Below, piece after piece: positions 56,642-64,000 of a stretch of DNA of 64,000 nt. The first letter of the stretch is position 1. The number at the start of each line of letters is the position of its first letter. Source of the DNA: Hyaloscypha bicolor E (lineage: Eukaryota; Ascomycota; Leotiomycetes; Helotiales; Hyaloscyphaceae); NCBI RefSeq assembly GCF_002865645.1, contig NW_020194589.1, positions 2,021,750 through 2,085,749 of the forward strand, written 5' to 3'. Under the pieces are notes generated by a model that did not search any database, had not been told where the DNA came from, and saw only the letters and a program-made list of their open reading frames with translations. The position numbers and the translations under genes were made by a program.

Positions 56642-58085
56642 ATGTCTGCAGGTATGTCAATCCAAAGGGAGTGCGGCAGGTAAACAAGGCTGACGGGGAT
56701 TTCCAGCACAAAAGCGCCTCACCCAGGTCTCTGGCCACCTTGCTGGTTCCAAGAGCACTATTGCTCCCACAGAAGGCGACAGCTCGTCTGCGCGAGCTAA
56801 GCTTCTGCAAAAGAACCCAGACGATGTAAGTAGCCTCAAATGTCCCAGGCGCGGAGAATGCCTAACAAAGCCAGGTCGTCGTTACTGCATGTCTTCGCAC
56901 GGCATTTACAAAGGGCGGCAAAGGCGGATTCAAAGATACAGCTGCAGCTGATCTCCTAGCTGGCGCCTTCAAGTCTCTCATCGAGCGCTCGAAGATCGAC
57001 CCGGCGCTCGTCGAGGATATTGCAGTTGGCTCAGTTTTGCCTCCCGGAGGAGGAGCCACTGAATTCCGTGCTGCGGCTCTTGTTGCTGGCTTCCCTGTCT
57101 CTGCTGCGGTCAAGAGTCTGAACAGGCAATGCTCTTCTGGTCTACAAGCTTGCGTGGATATTGCGAATGCGATTAGCACAGGTATGATCGAGGTGGGCGT
57201 CGGAGCCGGTGTGGAGAGCATGAGTTTGCAATATGGGTAGGATGATTGTCCCCAAAATATGTGTACATTGTGCTAATATTTTGCAGCCCGGGTGCCGTCA
57301 CTGAATTCTCAGAACTCCTCGAATCACACCCAGAATCCCGAAACTGTAAAGTACCCATGGGCGTTCTCTCGGAGAAGATGGCCAAGGACCGAGGCGTTTC
57401 CCGAAAATTACAAGACGAATTCGCGGCCTCCTCATACCAAAAAGCTATCAAAGCACAAGAAGCTGGTCTCTTCGATGAGGAAATTGCACCTCTGACCGTC
57501 AAATGGGAAGACCCAAAGACTGGAGATATGAAGGAGATCACCGTTTCGAAAGATGACGGAGTTCGACCTGGCATTACTGCTGAAAGCTTGGGCAAGATCA
57601 GGCCAGCATTTGCGAAAGATGGCTCTATCCATGCCGGAAACGCAAGCCAGATCTCCGACGGTGCTGCCGCTGTACTGCTCATGAAGCGTTCTACTGCTGA
57701 GCGACTTGGCCAGACCATTCTGGGCAAGTATGTCGCGGCGTCAGTTGTTGGTGTTGCTCCTTTGCTTATGGGAATTGGCCCATGGGCTGCAATTCCTAAG
57801 GTCTTCGCGAAGGCTGGAATCAACAAGGATGATGTGGATATCTTTGAGATCAATGAGGCGTTTGCCAGTCAGTGCGTCTGGTGTGCGAATGAGTTGGGAC
57901 TTGATCAGAAAAAGATCAACCCTAAGGGTGGTGCTATTGCTTTTGGACATCCTTTGGGATGCACGGGCGCTAGGCAAGTAAGCACCCTGCTCTATGAGCT
58001 GAGGAGAAGAGGAGAGAAGGTGGGAGTCACTAGTATGTGCGTTGGAACGGGAATGGGTATGGCTGCCGTCTGGGTGGCTGAATAA
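56642..58085 (+). CDS. pot1: Peroxisomal 3-ketoacyl-CoA thiolase (PTS2)
   Basis: Final, thiolytic step of peroxisomal beta-oxidation. Four exons: 56642-56651, 56707-56825, 56875-57236, 57287-58085 (429 residues). Exon 1 is only 10 nt (M-S-A plus one base). The joined N-terminus carries a PTS2 signal, R7-L8-x5-H14-L15 (R-L-T-Q-V-S-G-H-L), which is absent if intron 1 is retained. Catalytic residues are present: Cys129 in N-R-Q-C-S-S-G-L-Q-A, His385 in F-G-H-P-L-G-C-T-G, and Cys415 in C-V-G-T-G-M-G. N-E-A-F-A is also conserved. All introns are GT-AG (49-55 nt). A 226-codon antisense frame here is a shadow. Confidence 0.95.
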
Positions 58086-59355
58086 GGAGGGGGACCGGAA
58101 AAAGGCTGTACGAATAGAACCAGATAGACTGGGAGGATACGTTGGATAACTCAATCATGCATAGACTTCATGAGACGCTCTTGATCCTGTGACGGTTCTC
58201 CCCCTTTTTCCTATCGACCGTTGATTTGAGATGGATGATATTGAACTCTGGCACCACAATTCATTCGGCCTGGAAGTTCTTAAAAGACCCATCTGGTTGC
58301 TCTGCTCCATGTCCCTGAAGTTCGGCTGTTCGAATTGAACTCTAGGCGCACTTATCCTCAGCTTGTTCTGAAGTAAAGGGGTTTGTTTAGTCTTAAATCG
58401 GGACTCGACTATTTATGCTCTATGAAGGGTTTATGCAAGAAACATAATTCATAATTCATAAATGCAGGGGGCCAGAAAGGGGTGTTGGCTTGCTTAATAG
58501 AAGAAATGTATGGTCTGTACTCTAAAATATTTGTGAAAAACGATGTTCGCATATTTCTGCGCTCTGCCACTCTCACTCGTTCTGGGCAGGCATAATAAGC
58601 CAATCTCGATAAGTGCCCGATCTCCAGCCAAACATGACGGCGTGACGCCTAAAGCCATCCTCGTGATGGTTATCGCTATCGCTTATCCGCCCCCCACTAA
58701 AGCCAGATACGGCGGCACTCGACTTCAATGTCCCAAGTCAGGCTGGATGAAGAGGTCACCTGCTTTCCCCTTCGATTATTTTATCGCCCTTTAAAATTTT
58801 ACTCACTCCTCGAAACATCTTGGGGATCTGGGCAACTAAGGTGCTCTCCTGGTGAGTTGTGAATTGCTGCGAATGCAGATAGATGTCGAGCTTGCTTCGG
58901 CGTATTTAAAAGGAGCACCAGGAGTGCTGCTTTTGCTGACGCACGCCCCACTCGTGTTCCCGCCTGGTGCCCCCCTCCCCCAGGTCAACTCCAAGCTGAC
59001 GATGAGAATCATCCTCCATTCTGTGTTACATACCTTCTTGTTCTTTGGAGCATTGCATGCAAGCTCCTCTTCCTGCTTACCTGAGCATCGCAGTCTTTGG
59101 ACTCGCCCTTTGCTCTCCGTTTCCGAGCCTGTCCTGGTGAGCGCCCGAGCTCTAGGCAGTTGCGAGCCAACGTCGAACCCTTGGTCCAGTTCATGAGAAA
59201 CCGGAACCCCGAACCACAAAAATAATCGAATACAAGCGTACGGCTTCTCATTTCCTTCAAAGCTTCATTCACTTCATCCACTATTGTTTCTCATACTGTT
59301 TTGGCCCTCGTCTTCTTTGAGACATGATATGACATGACCCAGCAAGGCTAACGAC
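58086..59355. other. Intergenic and leader of the membrane protein gene
   Basis: 1.27 kb without a supported gene. The 30 bases before the next start contain three minimal upstream frames, listed separately. Confidence 0.45.
59324..59351 (+). promoter_or_regulatory. Three overlapping minimal uORFs
   Basis: Directly before the main ATG at 59356 lie ATG-ATA-TGA (59324-59332), ATG-ACA-TGA (59329-59337) and ATG-ACC-CAG-CAA-GGC-TAA (59334-59351). The last ends 4 nt before the main start. Each is out of frame with the main coding region or terminates before it, so they could limit its translation if they are within the mRNA. Confidence 0.6.
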
Positions 59356-62031
59356 ATGGAGACATCCAGTGAGCTTCAGCCGAACCCAGCACCACCAACC
59401 CTCGAAACCTCTTCGACCTTGCTACGATTTCCAACATCTGCCGCAGACGAGAGAATAAGCAGCTGGGTTGAGAGCGTATCTGTCGCAAACATGTCCACCC
59501 GCAGCGAGGCTCCATCCGACGAGAGCATCCTCGGCGAGTCTACCTACGAGTTCATCGATACCGATGAGGAGAGCCGTGACGATAATACTACGGAATCCGT
59601 GGCCTCGACCGATTTTGGACGTCCCGATGATATTGCAAGCCTCGCAGATACCGAACAAAGTGAGGAGGAGAGCGGAGATGAAGACAACCAAGGGACAGAA
59701 TCGATTCCGGCCTTGCCCCACCTCGATCATGCTGTCGAGCAAGCTTTCAACACGCCTACGATAGGCCGTAGCTCTGCTATCTTACTCGACGACATCGATA
59801 AGCCCCTTACCCAGTCCATCGAATTCGAGGAGCCTTTCAGCCTTGGTGCTGAGACAGTCTCCGTCAAACACACAGTGGCAGACTTCAACGAAGAGCAGAC
59901 CGCCAATACCGTTAAGGGAATGATGCTACAGAGCCCTCCAAAGCGTCTGGTTGCCACCATCCGCCAGACTATGACAAAACAAGGCCTATCAACCCGGGAC
60001 CCCCTCCGGATCTTGTATATCGGAAGTCACTCGGCGAAGCAGGACATCATTCACAAGATTGCGAGCTCCGTTACAGCATCTGTCGAAAGTGGCAAGCGTG
60101 CCCACCATCTTCGTCATTCTACATCTCAGCTCTATAATGTTGTTCCCGTGTCAGCGTTTGGCTCCGAGAGAACTCCCGAGATTGAGCTGATGCACTCTTC
60201 TGGATATCAGATCAAGGTTGAGGATTGCATTTCTGCTGAGAACTTGAAGTTCGAGGACTCTCCCGAGAAACCAGACGTCATCAAGTTGACCCTGGATGGC
60301 AACTTTGCATATCATTCGGTACCTGAAGCAGAGGGCTTCATTGTGGAACCTCACTGGGAGTTGCCGCACGTAGCAATTTTCTACTGCTCGGATAGCGACG
60401 ATATCGGGGCTCGACGAACAAGAACGATTGCCAGAAAGTTTATGGGCAGACATAGCATTCCTTCTATTGTCATTTCACACAAGCAACTCTTTGACCGAGG
60501 CAACTGTATGTCCTTGGATCAACACTCGATTCATATGTGCTTGGAGTCGAGGGATCCTAACGGAAGAGGAAACATCATCCACCAACGACTGCCTATCGAT
60601 CTGGCGTCATTTTTGAACATCGATGCACGACAGATGAACAGGAACCTCGCATACCTCACCGGACTCCACGAGCCATTAGATTCCCCAACTCCTCCAATCG
60701 CGGCCAAGAAGGCAGAAGCTACTCTCACCAACCCTCAAGATCTCGAAAAGACATCATATAGCATCAGTGATAGTGTCAATTTCATCCGTAGCAGAAATGG
60801 TGGAGCAGTGTGGAGAGCTGTTCTACCCGTTGGGGTCCTTCTTTTGAGCGTTTTTGCCGCAGTCTTGACAGGTATTCCAAGCTATCGCTTTTACCGTGTC
60901 TCATCTGGACCTGCAATTTCCGTCAACAGCAAGATTATGTCTGCCGTTTCGATATCTTCGACTGCCTCTCTCATTCTAGCACCTCCAATTCCAAGCATTA
61001 CCTCGACCCCCACTTCGATCGCAGTTCAGACGTCAACTCGCACGATCACTATCACCGAATCCCAGGCTCCAGGGCCGAATAGCTTGTCAGTGCTACCATC
61101 AATGGAAATTGGAAAGCTTTCACAAGCTGTTCAGAATCTTGCAAAATCGGTCAATAAATCCTCTGTTTGTGCTGCTGAGGTGCTCGGGGATAGAGAAATC
61201 TTGATCCGCATTCCATCCGCCACAAAGCTCAGCTGGCTCACGAAGGAAGCAATGTCTGTCAACATCACCAGAGACAATATCACTGTTGAGACCGAGCGAG
61301 CTTACAGCTCTGACGATGGTATCGTGTTACTTTTACCCAAAAAGGAGGCCTATGGCGTCCTCAATATCTCAATCGTCACAACGAAGAAACCCAGAGTCAA
61401 CGAGACTTTCCAAGTTGACTTTGGAACCACTGCCTCTCAGACATGGCAAAGTCTTGTTAACAAGCTGTCCTCATTCCTACCGGAAGACGCCAACCTTCTC
61501 GACCCTCAAGTATTTGGTCAAATGCTTGGAGCTGCCGAAAACATGGCCGAAGAAGCACGCCTTCATTCACAGTCCACCTTGTCCCGAATAGAAGAAATTT
61601 GGCGAGCGGCTATGGAGCAAGCAGCATCAGCCGGTACCAGCCTCACTGAACTGGCCAAGTCCGTGTCACTTGAGGCTGCCAAACGCAGTGCCATCATCTC
61701 GAAGGAACTAGGGATTCAGCTTTCTGAAGCTGAAGCACAGATCTCCAAGCGCATGAACTCCCTCCAGCATCTGCGAGAGCCGCTGGATGAGGAGTTGACG
61801 AAGGCTCAGGTTCGATCGAAGCTTCTTTGGTTAAAGCTTCAGGGCAAGGAGCAGGAGTACCGCGAATATCAACGACGTGCGGCCGAGGCAACTCGAAGTC
61901 GGGCGGAAGAATCTCGAAAGAATCGTAAGACTTGCGCCAACGAGAAGAAGAAGGCCAGTCGGGCAGCGAAGAAGGCCGCAAAGAAGGAAGCTCGTGCAAC
62001 CAGAAAGACTGCGAAGAACGCACGGAATTAA
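59356..62031 (+). CDS. Conserved fungal single-pass membrane protein with coiled coil
   Basis: Single-exon 891-residue protein. Residues 1-135 are acidic and Ser-rich and include Y64-E-F-I67 followed by D-T-D-E-E, which has the form of an Atg8-interacting motif (inference only). A globular part, about 200-450, begins D-P-L-R-I-L-Y-I-G-S-H-S-A-K-Q-D-I-I-H-K-I. One membrane helix lies at about 489-510 (L-P-V-G-V-L-L-L-S-V-F-A-A-V-L-T-G). The rest has a Ser/Thr linker, several N-x-S/T sites, a beta-rich segment, then a long helical region and a very basic tail of repeated K-K-A-x-K-K-E-A-R-A. I recall similar unnamed proteins in other filamentous ascomycetes but no function. Topology is inferred: acidic domain cytosolic, glycosylation sites luminal. 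Confidence 0.85.
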   Translation: METSSELQPNPAPPTLETSSTLLRFPTSAADERISSWVESVSVANMSTRSEAPSDESILGESTYEFIDTDEESRDDNTTESVASTDFGRPDDIASLADTEQSEEESGDEDNQGTESIPALPHLDHAVEQAFNTPTIGRSSAILLDDIDKPLTQSIEFEEPFSLGAETVSVKHTVADFNEEQTANTVKGMMLQSPPKRLVATIRQTMTKQGLSTRDPLRILYIGSHSAKQDIIHKIASSVTASVESGKRAHHLRHSTSQLYNVVPVSAFGSERTPEIELMHSSGYQIKVEDCISAENLKFEDSPEKPDVIKLTLDGNFAYHSVPEAEGFIVEPHWELPHVAIFYCSDSDDIGARRTRTIARKFMGRHSIPSIVISHKQLFDRGNCMSLDQHSIHMCLESRDPNGRGNIIHQRLPIDLASFLNIDARQMNRNLAYLTGLHEPLDSPTPPIAAKKAEATLTNPQDLEKTSYSISDSVNFIRSRNGGAVWRAVLPVGVLLLSVFAAVLTGIPSYRFYRVSSGPAISVNSKIMSAVSISSTASLILAPPIPSITSTPTSIAVQTSTRTITITESQAPGPNSLSVLPSMEIGKLSQAVQNLAKSVNKSSVCAAEVLGDREILIRIPSATKLSWLTKEAMSVNITRDNITVETERAYSSDDGIVLLLPKKEAYGVLNISIVTTKKPRVNETFQVDFGTTASQTWQSLVNKLSSFLPEDANLLDPQVFGQMLGAAENMAEEARLHSQSTLSRIEEIWRAAMEQAASAGTSLTELAKSVSLEAAKRSAIISKELGIQLSEAEAQISKRMNSLQHLREPLDEELTKAQVRSKLLWLKLQGKEQEYREYQRRAAEATRSRAEESRKNRKTCANEKKKASRAAKKAAKKEARATRKTAKNARN

Positions 62032-62661
62032 GCATTTGATTGGGATGTTGGGAGTAATGGCATGCATCCTTTTTGATTTGACTGGTTCCGCTGGGAGTAT
62101 TTTCGTACTTTGATTTTGGAGTTGCTTTGATTGAGCGAGGTATGGGGTTAGGTATGGGCTGGTGAAGGCACTACGGTCTCGAGGCCTCCATTCAGAGATA
62201 GCCATTGGCTGCGGCAACGAGAATATGGTGTCAGGGAATACATAGGTTTTCTTAGTTATGCAACATACCCTCGGAGGTGATTTCAAGAACCCCATATTGT
62301 AATTGTGATTCGAATTGATTTTGCAATGTGTGCTCCGTGCTGGCAAAGCTGGAGCTGTGAAGGACTTGCAAAAAGGAACTAAACTGGCTGCTATGAGGCG
62401 GTGATTCACGCAATAGGAAGTCAAGGACAACTCCCGGCCTTTTTAAGGTGAATTGATAAGAGTCAGGGGCAAGATAGGCGCGGGGCGCTAATTTCTCGGC
62501 TACTGGGCTCTTAGTACCACAACAAATAGGAAAGATCGTTTACACTTGACAACTCATATTACTTGACCACGATACCGTCATACAATATTTCGAGGTCAGC
62601 CTGCACTCCTTACGAAATCTACGACCGAGAGTATTGCATTTTAGCATTTACAGAAACCAAG
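62032..62661. other. RanBP1 promoter region and 3' end of the preceding gene
   Basis: 630 bp with no supported gene. A minus-strand frame here is antisense continuation of the upstream gene and has no domain. Confidence 0.5.
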
Positions 62662-63654
62662 ATGGCAGACGCCAGCAACGAGCCCAAGCTCGCTCAGACC
62701 GAGATTGAGAAGCCCCTCCATGGCGACGAGAAGGCGGCAGAAGCTCCAAAGGCGACCCCTGATACCCCGGCATCCGTAAGTTAACTTTTTTTTAAGCCCT
62801 GCCCCTTGCGATCTAAAGACCGAATGATCTTTGAAACTGACTGTAACAGACCTTGACAAATGCTGCTTCAGCTGCTGCCTCGACCGTCACCTCCGCTGCT
62901 TCTGGCGTCGCCGACAATGTTTTCTCTATGTTCGGTGGAGGAGCAAAGAAGGAGAAGAAAGGAGAGGATGAGGACCGTGGTGATGTATCTGGATCCGCAA
63001 AGGCTCAGAAGGCCGCCGCTGCTGAGGAAAACCCAGAGGTATATGGCTCCACATTCGAGTTTGCCAGACAAAAGCTGACATATTTGTGGGTAGGATGAAG
63101 CCCCAGAGTCAGAAGATGTCCATTTCGAACCCGTCATCCGTCTCACCGAGAAAGTTGAGGTCAAGACCAACGAGGAGCTCGAGGAGCAGGTTTTCAAGAT
63201 GCGCGCAAAGCTCTTCAAGTTCAACAAGGAGGCCAATGAGTGGAAGGAGCGCGGGACTGGTGATGTTAGACTCTTGAAGCACAAGGAGAACGGCAAGACG
63301 AGATTGGTCATGCGAAGAGATAAGACTTTGAAGGTCTGCGCCAACCACTATGGTATGTTGAGACTGCTTGAGACTTTTTAGGCAAACGCTGACCCTCAAG
63401 TAGTCGTTCCCGAAATGAAGCTTTCTCCCAACGTTGGCAGTGACCGAAGTTGGGTTTGGAACGCTGCTGCGGATGTCAGTGAGGGTGAGCCCGAGGCCCA
63501 GACTCTTGCTATTCGATTTGCCAACTCCGAGAGTAAGTCTACTGCCTTGTCAAGCAGACATTAGCTAACACTACTGCCAGACGCCAATCTGTTCAAGGAG
63601 GCATTCATCAAGGCCCAACAGGAGAATGAGCTTCTCTTCGCTCAATCCTCCTAA
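62662..63654 (+). CDS. yrb1: Ran-binding protein 1 (Yrb1)
   Basis: Co-activator of RanGAP that releases Ran-GTP from export complexes. Five exons: 62662-62775, 62850-63038, 63094-63352, 63401-63532, 63581-63654 (255 residues), all introns GT-AG (48-74 nt). The N-terminal 100 residues are Ala-rich and charged, with a possible amphipathic [12 protein letters not shown]. The Ran-binding domain follows: [46 protein letters not shown], and S-W-V-W-N-A-A-A-D. The end is [11 protein letters not shown]. Domain order and length suit fungal RanBP1. Confidence 0.95.
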
Positions 63655-64000
63655 GCCGACCGCATAGAACTCGCCTTGATCTCGACTTTGCAGGATTCAA
63701 GACGGCAACATACAACTACGAACGTCACGAACAACCCCTTTGCATGAATTCCTTTCCAATACACCATGAACCCCTTGTGCGTCATGCTTCTTGAAAAGCA
63801 ACCTTTGTAACACTCCTCGAGATAGATCTTGACAATTGAGCGGTCTTGGTCTCTTCTTGAGAAGTGGGTCGTAGATTTGATGATGCTGGACGATTTGGAA
63901 GGTCAACCATGGTCATCTGTCTCAAGACTGTGACACATGAGATTGTAGTTAGACTAAAATAGCAGTCCCTCTTTGTCCCCCATGTGCTTTTGAGTTGGTG
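63655..64000. other. 3' flank of RanBP1 to window end
   Basis: 346 bp of presumed 3' untranslated and intergenic sequence. No gene seen. Confidence 0.5.

Noticed and set aside
57173..57853. 226-codon antisense frame in the thiolase gene
   Set aside because: It mirrors a conserved enzyme's coding strand; long antisense frames are expected from codon bias.
1..64000. CRISPR arrays, rRNA or bacterial-type operons
   Set aside because: No regularly spaced repeats or rRNA signatures; the spliced genes show this is a eukaryotic nuclear contig.

Overview
The window is nuclear DNA of a filamentous ascomycete (Pezizomycotina). The evidence is short introns (mostly 45-60 nt, with CTNAC-type branch sites), fungal-specific families (HET, Het-C, GH12, fungal BTB, Spt20, Yme2) and moderate gene density with 0.3-5 kb spacers. 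Protein resemblance suggests Leotiomycetes/Helotiales, but that is an impression, not a test. All gene models were built by hand by joining reading frames at splice signals, and every complete model closes in frame.

Layout, left to right. (1) 1-0.8 kb: C-terminal part of a HET-domain protein, cut by the window edge. (2) 2.3-5.2 kb (-): Yme2, an inner-membrane AAA-like protein, divergent from (3) an Emi1/DUF3128 twin-cysteine protein. (4) 6.5-9.8 kb (-): SAGA subunit Spt20. (5) 11.0-11.7 kb: a non-coding terminal-inverted-repeat element. (6) 12.0-13.0 kb: secreted GH12 endoglucanase. (7) 14.3-15.5 kb: vWA-domain protein. (8) 18.2-20.4 kb (-): conserved coiled-coil protein, then a 4.8 kb stretch without a recognisable gene. 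(9) 25.2-27.1 kb (-): RBM39/Rsd1-type splicing factor. (10) 27.6-28.8 kb (-): Scs7 sphingolipid fatty-acid hydroxylase. (11) 29.2-30.0 kb: a second inverted-repeat element, in the Scs7/Het-C intergenic region. (12) 30.3-33.4 kb: Het-C incompatibility protein. (13) 33.7-35.6 kb (-): BTB protein with a damaged splice donor. (14) 37.2-38.3 kb (-): 3' part of an unknown gene next to four degenerate ~118-bp tandem repeats. (15) 38.8-39.7 kb: secreted Ser/Thr-rich protein with a duplicated C-terminal motif. (16) 41.6-44.5 kb (-): Ysh1/CPSF-73. (17) 45.0-46.9 kb: TFIID subunit Taf4. (18) 48.2-50.1 kb: NRAMP metal transporter. (19) 52.1-53.2 kb: basic-tailed orphan protein. (20) 54.3-56.1 kb: glycerol kinase. 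(21) 56.6-58.1 kb: peroxisomal 3-ketoacyl-CoA thiolase with an N-terminal PTS2. (22) 59.4-62.0 kb: conserved single-pass membrane/coiled-coil protein. (23) 62.7-63.7 kb: RanBP1.

Most genes are core housekeeping: transcription (Spt20, Taf4), mRNA 3'-end processing and splicing (Ysh1, RBM39-like), nuclear transport (RanBP1), lipid and glycerol metabolism (Scs7, glycerol kinase, thiolase) and mitochondria (Yme2, Emi1). There is no operon-like logic. The accessory part is the 29-40 kb block: an inverted-repeat element, Het-C, the damaged BTB gene, tandem repeats and a fast-evolving secreted protein.

The most interesting signals are unusual splice sites. Two introns use GC-AG (Scs7 and the secreted protein). 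Two others have lost a canonical dinucleotide: the Het-C intron 1 acceptor AG appears as GG, and the BTB intron 2 donor GT appears as GG. No unmistakable new multi-gene system was found.
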